NCBI RefSeq assembly: GCF_009711345.1
Contig: NZ_SMMA01000066.1
Coordinates: forward strand, 125,423-189,422
Length of the DNA stretch: 64,000 nt
Direction: 5' to 3'
From: Pseudovibrio flavus
GTDB lineage: Bacteria > Pseudomonadota > Alphaproteobacteria > Rhizobiales > Stappiaceae
Part shown: positions 10,276 through 19,741 of the stretch, one piece after another
Position numbering within the stretch: position 1 is the stretch's first letter
Layout: every line of letters starts with the position of its first letter
Translations under genes and position numbers: made by a program
The notes under the pieces: generated by a model
Seen by the model: only the letters and a program-made list of their open reading frames with translations
What the model was told of the DNA's origin: nothing
Databases searched by the model: none

Positions 10276-12327
10276 ATGGGAGATAAACGCTTTGGAGATG
10301 CCGTAGGCAGGGTTAGCAGCCCTCGCTGTGTGGCGATCGTAGGGCCTTTTGCTAGCGGAAAGACAACACTGCTTGAAGCTATGCTTGCCCGAGCGGGGGC
10401 TATACCGAGACAAGGGAGTGTCACCGGTAAGACGTCTTTAGGAGATAGCTCGAAGGAAGCACGTGAACACGTGATGAGCGTGGAAACCAATATCGCTTCC
10501 TGTGATTATAAGGGAGATACCTTCCACTTCATCGACTGCCCGGGTTCAGTCGAATTTCTTTCCGAAGAAAACAACGCACTCGACGGCGTTGATATGGTCA
10601 TTGTTGTGGCCGAGCCCGACGACAAAAAAATTCCAGCATTGCAGGTCATCTTAAAGGCCGTGGAAGACCGCGGCATACCGCATGCTCTTTTCCTTAACAA
10701 AATCGACCGTACGAACCAGCGTGTTCGCGAAACACTGGAGCTTTTGCAAAAAGCCTCTGCTGTACCGCTCGTGCTGCGCCAGATTCCGATCTGGAAGAAC
10801 GGTATCGCAACCGGCTTTATCGATCTCGCGCTAGAGCGTGCCTTTGTTTATCAGGAAGGGCAGGCCAGCGAGGTTATCGGCATTCCGGATGAAGAAACCA
10901 GCCGCGAAGTGGAAGCCCGCTACTCCATGATGGAGCAGCTTGCAGACCTCGATGATGTGCTGATGGAACAGCTTCTTGAAGACATTACTCCAGAGAACGA
11001 TCTGGTCTTTGAGGATCTCGTCAAAGAAATGCGCAAGGGCGATATCTGCCCTGTGTTTATCGGCAGTGCCGAAAAAGGTAACGGCATCAGACGCCTATGG
11101 AAGGCCCTGCGTCACGAAGCTTGTGGCCATGAACAAACTGCAGCCCGCCTTGGTCTGGAAGAGACTGACACCGGTACGCTGGTTGTTCTGAAGACTTTCC
11201 ATACAGAGCATGGCGGCAAGCTTTCCATGGCTCGCATGCTTTCCGGCAACCTGACCGAGACCTCTCTGGTAACGGATAAGCATGGTGAAGAGTATCGCCC
11301 TAGCGGTCTCTTCCGTCTTCAAGGCTCGCAAGCCATCAAGATTTCCGGCGCTAAGGCTGGTGATCTGGTAGGCCTTGGTAAACTTGAGGAAGTGGACACC
11401 TGCGATACCCTTGGTATTGGCAAGAAGCCTCGCAGGCAGCTTATTACGCCTGTAGTGCTTGATCCTGTTCTTTCTACTGGCATTCGTGCCAAGGAGAAAA
11501 AGGATGATGTGCGCCTAACTGCAGCTCTCACCAAACTAACCGAGGAAGATCCGTCACTGCGGGTTTATCAGGTTCAGGAAACCGGAGAGACGCTTCTTGG
11601 CGGGCAGGGTGAAATGCACTTGCGCGTTGCGATAGAGCGCCTTGGCAACAAATACGGCTTGAACGTTGAACGTTACACCCCGGCTGTTCCTTACCGCGAA
11701 ACCATTCGTGGCAGCACTGAGCTGCGTTCTCGCCATAAGAAACAGAGTGGCGGTCACGGTCAGTTCGGTGATGTGGTGCTCAACATTCGTCCTATGCCTC
11801 GCGGTGAAGGGCATATGTTTGACGACACGATTACCGGCGGCGTGGTGCCTAAGCAGTACATTCCGTCCGTTGGTGAGGGCGTATCAGAGGCATTGACGAA
11901 GGGACCGCTCGGCTTCCCTGTCGTGGATGTTGCTGTGACCCTGAAGGACGGCTCCTATCACTCTGTTGACAGCTCCGACCAAGCATTCCGCATGGCCGCT
12001 ATCATGGGCGTTCGTGATGGTCTACCGCAGTGTAATCCGGTTCTTCTTGAGCCGATTGCCCGCTGCTCCATCTACTGCCCATCTGATGCGACAGCGAAAA
12101 TCAACGCCATTATCTCGTCCCGCAGAGGTCAGATACTTGGTTTTGATGCTCGCGAAGGCTGGGACGGATGGGATGAGGTGCAAGCCCTCATTCCTGAAAG
12201 TGAAGTGACCGACCTTATCGTTGAGCTTCGCTCTGCAACAGCCGGTGTGGGCAGCTACACCAAGACCTTCGACCATCTGGCCGAGCTTTCCGGCAAAGTT
12301 GCTGACCAGATTGTTCAGCAGCAATAA
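10276..12327 (+). CDS. EF-G-like translation GTPase (paralogue)
   Basis: A 683-residue protein with the EF-G domain order: GTP-binding domain with P-loop GPFASGKT (residues 23-30), DCPG switch II, and NKID (141-144); then domain II, III (GGQGEMHL) and IV-V (the RSRHKKQSGGHGQFGDV loop and ALIPESE). Housekeeping EF-G has ERERGITI in switch I; here the equivalent reads AREHVMSVETNIA, so it belongs to the EF-G-like paralogue class known in many alphaproteobacteria rather than the fusA product. Such proteins may act in ribosome recycling or stress, but this is not established for this one. GGAGAAG precedes the ATG. It is monocistronic, flanked by terminators, and far from any str operon. Confidence 0.88.
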   Translation: MGDKRFGDAVGRVSSPRCVAIVGPFASGKTTLLEAMLARAGAIPRQGSVTGKTSLGDSSKEAREHVMSVETNIASCDYKGDTFHFIDCPGSVEFLSEENNALDGVDMVIVVAEPDDKKIPALQVILKAVEDRGIPHALFLNKIDRTNQRVRETLELLQKASAVPLVLRQIPIWKNGIATGFIDLALERAFVYQEGQASEVIGIPDEETSREVEARYSMMEQLADLDDVLMEQLLEDITPENDLVFEDLVKEMRKGDICPVFIGSAEKGNGIRRLWKALRHEACGHEQTAARLGLEETDTGTLVVLKTFHTEHGGKLSMARMLSGNLTETSLVTDKHGEEYRPSGLFRLQGSQAIKISGAKAGDLVGLGKLEEVDTCDTLGIGKKPRRQLITPVVLDPVLSTGIRAKEKKDDVRLTAALTKLTEEDPSLRVYQVQETGETLLGGQGEMHLRVAIERLGNKYGLNVERYTPAVPYRETIRGSTELRSRHKKQSGGHGQFGDVVLNIRPMPRGEGHMFDDTITGGVVPKQYIPSVGEGVSEALTKGPLGFPVVDVAVTLKDGSYHSVDSSDQAFRMAAIMGVRDGLPQCNPVLLEPIARCSIYCPSDATAKINAIISSRRGQILGFDAREGWDGWDEVQALIPESEVTDLIVELRSATAGVGSYTKTFDHLAELSGKVADQIVQQQ

Positions 12328-12360
12328 AGCGAAGGTCGCAAGTTAGTTAAGAACCGAGAG

Positions 12361-12387
12361 CCCCGCATAACCCTAGGGTTTGCGGGG
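12361..12387 (+). terminator. Long hairpin terminator after EF-G-like gene
   Basis: CCCCGCA (12361-12367) pairs with TGCGGGG (12381-12387), and the inner AACCC/GGGTT extends the stem, followed by TTTTCTAT. Confidence 0.9.
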
Positions 12388-12505
12388 TTTTCTATGTGCT
12401 TTTAAAGTCACGGCCAACCCATGCACGGGTTGATCACTTCAGCTTGACTTGCAGTTGAAGTGTAGCTGCCAATACTTATGCTGAGAGAATGCAGGAGGAT
12501 TGGCC

Positions 12506-13474
12506 ATGAACATTATTCACCCCAAAAGCTGGCATATTCCAGAGCGTGAAGTGACCCCTGAGGCGATCTTCATGAATAGGCGCGCTCTTGTGAAGTCCAT
12601 GGGCTTTCTTGGTTTGGGGGCGGTGGCTGCCGGCGCTTTGCCACGCTCTGTTCTGGCGCAAGAAGCTGACCCGACTGCTAACCTTTACCCTGCACAGCGT
12701 GATGACCGGTTTACGGTGAGCCGCGCTCTGACGCCTGAAAAGGACGCCTCCACCTACAACAATTTCTACGAATTCGGTTCGCACAAACGTATTTCCGATG
12801 CAGCCCAAGCGCTTAAAATCCGCCCGTGGTCCATTACGATTGATGGTGAGGTCGATAACCCGCAAGTCATTGAATTCGATGATCTGGTCCGCAAGATGCA
12901 GCTTGAGGAGCGGGTCTATCGCCATCGCTGTGTTGAGGCGTGGGCTATGACTGTACCATGGACAGGCTTTGCGCTGTCTGACCTTGTAAAGATGGCTGGG
13001 CCTAAGGCTGGTGCGAAATTCATTCGTTTCGAGACATTCGAAGACCCTGATGTGGCCAGCGGTCAGCGCCAGTTCTGGTATCCGTGGCCTTACACTGAAG
13101 GCTTGACCATTGATGAGGCGACGAACGAGCTGGCCTTCATGGTAACGGGTATCTATGGCAAGCCATTACCGAAACAGTTTGGAGCCCCGCTGCGCCTTGC
13201 CGTGCCGTGGAAGTATGGGTTCAAGTCTATCAAATCAATTGTGAAGATCAGTTTTGTTTCCGAGCAGCCAAAAACTTTCTGGCAGACTATTGCGCCATCG
13301 GAATATGGCTTCTGGGCGAATGTGAACCCTAATGTGCCTCATCCGCGTTGGTCGCAGGAGACGGAGCAGTTGCTGGGCACAAACGAGCGTGTGCCAACGC
13401 GTCTGTTCAATGGCTATGAGGAGCAGGTCGCAGGGCTATACCCAGACCTCAAAGAAAAGTCTCTCTACCTGTAG
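12506..13474 (+). CDS. msrP: Protein-methionine-sulfoxide reductase catalytic subunit MsrP
   Basis: Periplasmic molybdopterin enzyme (YedY/MsrP) that repairs methionine sulfoxide in envelope proteins. I chose ATG 12506 because GCAGGAGG lies 7 bases upstream. The N-terminus carries a twin-arginine Tat signal (MNRRALVKSMGFLGLGAVAAGALP, starting at residue 24), matching export of a folded cofactor protein. The Mo-ligand cysteine is Cys142 in RHRCVEAW. YGFKSIKSIVKISF and FWANVNPNVPHPRW are typical of the sulfite-oxidase-like family. The length (322 aa) is normal. The heme membrane partner MsrQ normally encoded next door is absent; an approximately 830-base gap follows the stop. Confidence 0.95.
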   Translation: MNIIHPKSWHIPEREVTPEAIFMNRRALVKSMGFLGLGAVAAGALPRSVLAQEADPTANLYPAQRDDRFTVSRALTPEKDASTYNNFYEFGSHKRISDAAQALKIRPWSITIDGEVDNPQVIEFDDLVRKMQLEERVYRHRCVEAWAMTVPWTGFALSDLVKMAGPKAGAKFIRFETFEDPDVASGQRQFWYPWPYTEGLTIDEATNELAFMVTGIYGKPLPKQFGAPLRLAVPWKYGFKSIKSIVKISFVSEQPKTFWQTIAPSEYGFWANVNPNVPHPRWSQETEQLLGTNERVPTRLFNGYEEQVAGLYPDLKEKSLYL

Positions 13475-13488
13475 GCGGCCAGTGTCGC

Positions 13489-13629
13489 CTACTGATCCAA
13501 CAACGAGACGATGAAGCTAGCGTTGTCCGTCAGGAATGTGCTGTTGGTGATGGCGTGTGATAGTTCGCCGTAAATTGTAAAAACTGCGCAAAGAGTAAGT
13601 ATTACTGCCGTCCTCTTGACTTCAAACAT
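13489..13629 (-). CDS. Possible 46-residue exported small protein
   Basis: A minus-strand frame, too short for most gene callers, starts with ATG at 13629 and ends with TAG at 13489-13491, convergent with msrP. The minus strand shows GAGGG 7 bases before the ATG, a good ribosome-binding site. The product opens MFEVKRTAVILTLCAVFTIYG, a basic head and hydrophobic core like a signal peptide or membrane anchor, and ends FIVSLLDQ. No family is recognised. The start context and hydrophobic pattern argue for a real gene, but length alone does not, so confidence is modest. Confidence 0.4.
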   Translation of the reverse strand: MFEVKRTAVILTLCAVFTIYGELSHAITNSTFLTDNASFIVSLLDQ

Positions 13630-14306
13630 ATTGAGGCCCTCTGGCTAACTAACTGAATACAATGAACTGGGAGGCGGCCTATGGCTGCCTCAATTTCCGA
13701 AAGCTAGGTAATTGTATCAGTGTTGCTGGTAGGCCTCGTCTGGCAGTTTTGGTCCAGCAGTTTTGGCCCCTTTTTATTGTTGGGGCCTTTCTTTGGGTTC
13801 GCGCGCCTGTTGCGGGGCTTTAGGCGTTATTGCGCAGCGCGAAAAGCTATCTGACCTACCGCTCAAAAAACGTGCACTTCCAGTTGCGGGAAATTGAAGC
13901 CTTTTCTTTCCTGCCAAAAGCGTTCTCCATACATATGCATATGGCGCGCCAAGACCCTCAACGCTAAGAGCGTGGGACGTAGGATTATCGGCAGGTGTGA
14001 GGAATTCCCGTTTAATTACAGGACTATAAAGAAAAGTGCCGGGCTTGTGGCCCGGCTAGTCTAAATTTGATTGAAAACAGTAAAGTGTATCAATCACCTT
14101 CCAGAGGGGAACAGTTGACCAGATCACAGCGCCGCGGGGAGGAGAGATTGCGGTGCCGTTTTGATCAACAGCAGTTGTATATATGCAGTGCAAATTGCGC
14201 GTTTCAATATGACAATTGTGCAATGCAGATATGCGTGTAGGGTATAGCAGATGATTTTTTGGCGGGATGAGACATGCTGACGCACTTGGGAAAAATAATT
14301 ATATTT
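13630..14306. other. Noncoding gap with hairpins between msrP and LysR gene
   Basis: I find no credible gene in this stretch. It holds a GGCCCC (13765-13770)/GGGGCC (13782-13787) hairpin followed by TTTCTTT, a perfect 12-bp palindrome CATATGCATATG at 13932-13943, and a GCCGGGC (14038-14044)/GCCCGGC (14050-14056) hairpin without a T-run. The right end (14160-14250) is rich in TATGCA/TGCA words. Confidence 0.55.
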
Positions 14307-15212
14307 CTAAATCAAGGCCTTAAGTGATTTTACTAGATGATCAAAAACTAGGCGGTAGCGACGGGTGGTCTTCAAATCACGGTGTGTAACCAGCCAAATG
14401 GGGTAGCGAATAGATGTGAACTCTTCCAGAACGCGGGTCACTTGGGGTTCAGAATCACCCAGAAGCTTCGTCATGACACCGATGCCTGCCCCATTTTTGA
14501 TCATCTGCCATTGAATGAGATGGCTGGCGCTGAGTACCTTGAAGCTCTCCCTCGTAACTGGAAGGCCAAAGTCGTTTAGGCCCTTGAGCAGTATCTCCAC
14601 ATTGTCGAAGCCGATCATGGTTGCTTGTTGCAGATCTTCCGGTGTTTGCGGCGTGCCCGCTCGCTGTAGATAGGCTGGGGAGGCGTAGAGATACGCTTCA
14701 TCCTCGCCAATGTTGCGGGCAATGAGTTCTGGATCGCTCGGGCGAGCATTGCGAATGGCAATATCGGCCTCACGCTTGCGGATATCGCTAAGCGCATTGG
14801 AAGCGATAATCTCGAATTCCATATTCGGATAGGATTCTCGCAGGCTCTTGATGATCGGCGGTAGGAGGTGGAAGGCATAAACCTCGCTGGCGGAGATGGT
14901 TACCTTTCCGTCCAAGGTTTCCGTTGTACCTGCTGCGCTGATTGAGAAACGGGCAGCAGCTTCTGCCATTTGCTTGAGGTGACCCAGCAGCTCTTGTCCG
15001 GCGGGTGTAAGCTGAAGCTTGTTGCCGATGCGGGCAAATAGCGTGACGCCCAACTCTTCTTCCAGCGCGGTGACTTGCCTTCCCAGCGTAGGCTGGGTGA
15101 GGCCAAGCGCTCTGCTTGCAGCTGATAGCGAGCCTTGCTCTGCTGTTACATAGAAGGCGCGGGCGTGGTTCCAGTCGAAGCCGATGTTTTTCCATTCCAT
15201 GCATATATGCAT
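14307..15212 (-). CDS. LysR family transcriptional regulator
   Basis: A 301-residue LTTR with an N-terminal winged helix-turn-helix (ARAFYVTAEQGSLSAASRALGLTQPTLGRQVTALEEELGV, about residues 16-52) and a periplasmic-binding-like effector domain (about 95-295). The ATG at 15212 and the one at 15200 (product MEWKNIGF) are both possible; neither has a clear ribosome-binding site. It is divergent from the MDR oxidoreductase gene across 82 bases, the classic arrangement in which the LysR protein controls the neighbour and itself. The effector is unknown. The palindrome TGCATATATGCA overlaps its start region. Confidence 0.92.
   Translation of the reverse strand: MHICMEWKNIGFDWNHARAFYVTAEQGSLSAASRALGLTQPTLGRQVTALEEELGVTLFARIGNKLQLTPAGQELLGHLKQMAEAAARFSISAAGTTETLDGKVTISASEVYAFHLLPPIIKSLRESYPNMEFEIIASNALSDIRKREADIAIRNARPSDPELIARNIGEDEAYLYASPAYLQRAGTPQTPEDLQQATMIGFDNVEILLKGLNDFGLPVTRESFKVLSASHLIQWQMIKNGAGIGVMTKLLGDSEPQVTRVLEEFTSIRYPIWLVTHRDLKTTRRYRLVFDHLVKSLKALI
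15200..15211. promoter_or_regulatory. Palindrome TGCATATATGCA at LysR start, candidate operator
   Basis: A perfect 12-bp palindrome overlaps the first codons of the LysR gene and lies 84 bases before the divergent oxidoreductase gene. A related word, CATATGCATATG, occurs at 13932-13943, beyond the gene's other end. An operator role is inferred. Confidence 0.35.
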
Positions 15213-15294
15213 AACATGCGTGCTATATTCGTCAATTTTGAATTGTTGCCGTATGGTTAGAATGCGCCCCAGAGTTGATCTTTAGGGGGCTTTT

Positions 15295-16266
15295 ATGAAA
15301 GCGATGATTTACGAGCGCTACGGCGCGCCTGAGGTTCTGCATATGGCGGACGTGGCAAATCCTAAAATTGGTGAAAACGACTTACTGGTGAAGGTGGCAG
15401 CGAGTTCCGTCAGCACTGCGGACTGGCGTATGAGAGCATCTGCCTTTCCCGGTGGTTTGTGGCTGGTAGGGCGGATGTTCGTCGGCCTGTTCCGCCCCAA
15501 GAACAAGGTGCTAGGCACCGACTTCTCCGGCACCGTGGAAGCCGTGGGTGACAACGTGACGGATTTCACTGCTGGAGATCGTGTATTCGGCTTTTGCGGT
15601 GATGGCGGCAATGCCGAATACTTGCGGATTGATGCTGGCAAGGCGGTAGCGCATATGCCGGAAGGTCTTGGTTTTGGTGATGCTGCAGCGGTGCCTTTTG
15701 GCGGGCTTTGTGCGCTTACGTTTCTACGGGACTACATCAAGCTGAAAAAAGGCGAGCGGATTTTGATTGTCGGCGCTTCCGGCGGTGTTGGTGCCTATGC
15801 TGTACAGATTGCAGTGGCTATGGGGGCCGAGGCTACGGGTGTGTGTAGTGCTTCGAATACGGAAATGGTTCTTGGCTTAGGGGCCAAGGCGGTGCTGGCC
15901 TATGATAAAGGCGCATTTTCCCAAGACGCTGGCAAGTTCGACGTTGTTTTCGATTGTGTAGGCGTAACAAGCTACTCCACCGCAGCCCCAATGCTAAAGG
16001 CTGGGGGACGGTATGCGCCGCTAAACTTCGGCCTATGTGCTCTTATTACAGCGCTTGGGGTTAATCTGCTGACCAAACGGCGGATGGTCATCAACGTCAA
16101 CCCAGACCGCAAGAGCGATCTTGAAGCTCTGGCGGCGATGATTGCCTCTGGTACTTTGAAGCCTGTTGTTGATCGTAGCTTCCCGTTGGAGCAACTGGTC
16201 GAAGCTCACCGATATGTCGAGCGAAGACATAAGAGCGGAAGTGTCGTTATTTCCGTTGCTCCTTAA
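15295..16266 (+). CDS. NAD(P)-dependent medium-chain alcohol dehydrogenase/quinone oxidoreductase
   Basis: A 323-residue MDR-superfamily oxidoreductase. The N-terminal GroES-like domain starts MKAMIYERYGAPEVLHMADVANP and carries the LGTDFSGTVEAVGDNVTDFTAGDRVFGF signature. The Rossmann nucleotide-binding motif GASGGVGAYAVQIAVAMGA follows. No structural zinc cysteine cluster is visible, so it is more like a zinc-independent quinone oxidoreductase (NADPH). Its substrate is unknown. It is the first gene after a LysR regulator transcribed divergently and is followed 78 bases later by a GNAT gene. Confidence 0.9.
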   Translation: MKAMIYERYGAPEVLHMADVANPKIGENDLLVKVAASSVSTADWRMRASAFPGGLWLVGRMFVGLFRPKNKVLGTDFSGTVEAVGDNVTDFTAGDRVFGFCGDGGNAEYLRIDAGKAVAHMPEGLGFGDAAAVPFGGLCALTFLRDYIKLKKGERILIVGASGGVGAYAVQIAVAMGAEATGVCSASNTEMVLGLGAKAVLAYDKGAFSQDAGKFDVVFDCVGVTSYSTAAPMLKAGGRYAPLNFGLCALITALGVNLLTKRRMVINVNPDRKSDLEALAAMIASGTLKPVVDRSFPLEQLVEAHRYVERRHKSGSVVISVAP

Positions 16267-16344
16267 TGTAGCGTGCAGGTTTGGCTGTCTCTACGGCCTT
16301 AGGAGAGCTGGACTAAGCGGGAGAGGATCAACTAGGTTTGCACC

Positions 16345-16782
16345 ATGCAAACCTATTCCATTCGCAAGGCCACTTCGGCTGATGCTGTCCAGCTTACAGA
16401 AGTGATTAAGAAGGCGTACGCCCGCTACCTACAGATGATCCCCGACCTGCCGGACGTCAGTGCCGGTATCGCGCAGGATATTGAAACGCAGCAGGTGCTT
16501 GTGGCGTGTGAAGGGGCAAGGGTAATTGGTGGGATTATCTTCGGGATTTATGAGGGCGAAGGGCATATCGCCAACCTTGCCGTTGATCCTGTGGCCTCCG
16601 GCAAAGGCGTTGGCCGTGCTTTGATGGAAAGCGCAGCGGCAGAGCTACAGGCTAAAGCTATTAACCGCTGTAACCTTGCCACTCACGTGTCGATGCCGGA
16701 CACTGCTGCCTTCTACAAACGGCTTGGATGGCATGAAGTAGGGCGGGAGGGAAACAGAGTTTTCTTCTCAAAGGAGTTGTAA
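16345..16782 (+). CDS. GNAT family N-acetyltransferase
   Basis: A 145-residue single-domain GNAT. The hallmark stretch GHIANLAVDPVASGKGVGRALMESA contains the GKGVGRA pyrophosphate-binding loop, and MPDTAAFYKRLGWHEVGREGNRVFFSKEL gives the C-terminal strand and NxxxxFYxxxGF-like motif. The substrate is unknown. GGAGAGGATC lies upstream of the ATG. It sits between the oxidoreductase and DUF2332 genes on the same strand, with gaps of 78 and 18 bases, so all three may be one transcript. Confidence 0.9.
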   Translation: MQTYSIRKATSADAVQLTEVIKKAYARYLQMIPDLPDVSAGIAQDIETQQVLVACEGARVIGGIIFGIYEGEGHIANLAVDPVASGKGVGRALMESAAAELQAKAINRCNLATHVSMPDTAAFYKRLGWHEVGREGNRVFFSKEL

Positions 16783-16800
16783 CCACGATTGGGGTAGTTA

Positions 16801-17775
16801 GTGGACGCTGCGAAGCTGAGGAACGGTTATATTAGGTTTGCCGAGTATGAGGCCCACGGCCAGTCTCCAACGTTCGAGGCGTGGTCTATGCAGGTGGTCG
16901 GCTCTCCAACCCTTCAAGCTTTCCTGCTGTCATTGCCTGAGCACAAGCGCCAACCAAACCTTTTCTTTGCTGCTATTCGCTGGGTTGTTGGAGATGTTCC
17001 TGCTGCGAATAACCTGCCTAATATCGTCGAGAATAAAGGGCAAGAAATTGCTGAGGTGATGTTTGCCCGTTCTACTCAAACCAACGAGCCAGCAAGATGT
17101 GCGGTGCTTTTGCCCCTGCTTGCCAGTCTGCCGCAACCTCTTGCTCTGTTAGAGGTTGGCGCGTCAGCAGGCCTCTGTCTGTTCCCAGATCGTTATGCCT
17201 ATGACTATGACGGCACAAGTGTGGGGCTCAAAGAAGATGGCCCTGTTTTCCAATGTAGTGTTAGCGGCGCTGTTCCTGTGCCTCCCGAACTGCCAGAGGT
17301 CGTTTGGCGGGCAGGGTTAGATCTTAATCCGCTAGATATTGGTTCATCCGATGCTCGAGACTGGCTGGCCACGCTTGTTTGGCCTGAACATGCCGAACGT
17401 CGCAAGCGGTTACTTAGAGCTATGGACGTTGTCGCTCAGAACCCACCTCTTTTGGTTCAAGGCGATGTGAGAGACGGGCTTCCGAACCTCTTGGAGCAGA
17501 TGCCCGACGGCGCAACGCCTGTGGTCTTTCACAGCGCTGTTCTCAGCTACGTTGCAGATCAGGTTGAGCGTGAAGAATTTGCACGAGATATGCTGGCACG
17601 CGATGTGGTGTGGATCAGCAACGAGTCTCCAAGGGTCTTTCCCAGCATTACTGATAAAGTGAAAGGCGAGCCGCCAAGGGGAAAGTTTCTGCTCTCTATG
17701 AACGGGGAGCCCAAAGCATGGACAGGCCCCCACGGCCAGTCGATCCAGTGGATCGACCAGACGGATGGAGCGTAA
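16801..17775 (+). CDS. DUF2332 family protein
   Basis: A 324-residue soluble protein with GTG start, recognised as DUF2332 from RFAEYEAHGQSPTFEAW near the N-terminus, RQPNLFFAAIRW, the glycine-rich LLEVGASAGLCLFPDRYAYDYDG (residues about 117-140) and FHSAVLSYV. LEVGASAGL looks like the first strand and loop of a Rossmann-type, SAM-binding-like fold, but enzymatic activity is not established. It follows the GNAT gene by 18 bases on the same strand and converges on the next LysR gene with 6 bases between the stops. Confidence 0.85.
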   Translation: MDAAKLRNGYIRFAEYEAHGQSPTFEAWSMQVVGSPTLQAFLLSLPEHKRQPNLFFAAIRWVVGDVPAANNLPNIVENKGQEIAEVMFARSTQTNEPARCAVLLPLLASLPQPLALLEVGASAGLCLFPDRYAYDYDGTSVGLKEDGPVFQCSVSGAVPVPPELPEVVWRAGLDLNPLDIGSSDARDWLATLVWPEHAERRKRLLRAMDVVAQNPPLLVQGDVRDGLPNLLEQMPDGATPVVFHSAVLSYVADQVEREEFARDMLARDVVWISNESPRVFPSITDKVKGEPPRGKFLLSMNGEPKAWTGPHGQSIQWIDQTDGA

Positions 17776-17781
17776 GGTCGT

Positions 17782-18693
17782 TTAGTAGTTCCAGCGCTCT
17801 GCGTAGGAAACGAGGAAGTCACGGAACGCGGTAACGCGCGCTGTGTTCTTTAGCTCGGACGGATACACAAAGTATGTGTCGAAGCTTGGCAGGTCTTCCT
17901 GACGGGTGGACATGGCGCGAACAATGCCGGAATCTGGCTCGACCATATAGTCCGGCAGGATCGCAATACCCATGCCGCGCTGGACGGCCTTCTTGATACC
18001 CGAAAGGTTGTTGATGCGAACCGCGATGTCGCGGGTTTCACCTGCTGGCAAACCGGCTGTTTCAAGGAAGTTCATCACACGCAGGTATGGCGGGGTATAG
18101 CCACCAATAGTTACGATGCGGTGGGATGACAGGTCTTCCATGGAAGTTGGGCTGCCAAAGCGCTCAAGATATTTCGGCGAAGCGTAAACGTGGAAGTGTA
18201 CGGTAAACAGCTTGCGCTGGATGAGGTCCGGCTGGGTTGGCTGACGCAGACGAATAGCGACGTCGGCTTCGCGCATGGTCAGGTCGAGCTCATCGTCCAT
18301 ACAGATCACTTCCAGACGCATGTCCGGATAAAGGTCGATGAACTCGTTGATACGCTCGGTGAGCCAAGTGGAGCCAAGGCCAACCGTTGTTGTTACGCGC
18401 AGGAGACCGGAAGGCTTCTCTTTGCTGTCTGTGAGACGGCTCTGCGCCGCCTCCAGCTTGAGAAGCACTTCACGGGCTGTACGGAAAAGCATTTCACCCT
18501 GTTCGGTCGGGATAAGACCGCGGGCGTGACGATGGAACAGGGCAACGCCCAAGTCCGCTTCCAGTGCACTTACCTGACGGCTGACAGCGGACTGGCTCAT
18601 ATTCAGCGCTTCACCGGCGTGGGTGAAACTGCCTGCTTGTGCTGCGGCATGAAAAATACGCAGCTTGTCCCAGTCCAAAGAGCGCCCTGGCAT
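17782..18693 (-). CDS. LysR family transcriptional regulator downstream of trxB
   Basis: A 303-residue LTTR. Its HTH is LRIFHAAAQAGSFTHAGEALNMSQSAVSRQVSALEADLGV (about residues 11-49); the substrate-binding-like domain begins around residue 95 (LLRVTTTVGLGSTWL). The gene lies 27 bases after the trxB stop in the same direction, so it is probably co-transcribed with trxB. It may sense redox or an unrelated ligand; the sequence does not tell. Confidence 0.92.
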   Translation of the reverse strand: MPGRSLDWDKLRIFHAAAQAGSFTHAGEALNMSQSAVSRQVSALEADLGVALFHRHARGLIPTEQGEMLFRTAREVLLKLEAAQSRLTDSKEKPSGLLRVTTTVGLGSTWLTERINEFIDLYPDMRLEVICMDDELDLTMREADVAIRLRQPTQPDLIQRKLFTVHFHVYASPKYLERFGSPTSMEDLSSHRIVTIGGYTPPYLRVMNFLETAGLPAGETRDIAVRINNLSGIKKAVQRGMGIAILPDYMVEPDSGIVRAMSTRQEDLPSFDTYFVYPSELKNTARVTAFRDFLVSYAERWNY

Positions 18694-18720
18694 CGTTTTG
18701 TCTTCTCCTTTTGTGCGGAT

Positions 18721-19731
<1,011 letters not shown>

Positions 19732-19741
19732 TCACTTGGCT

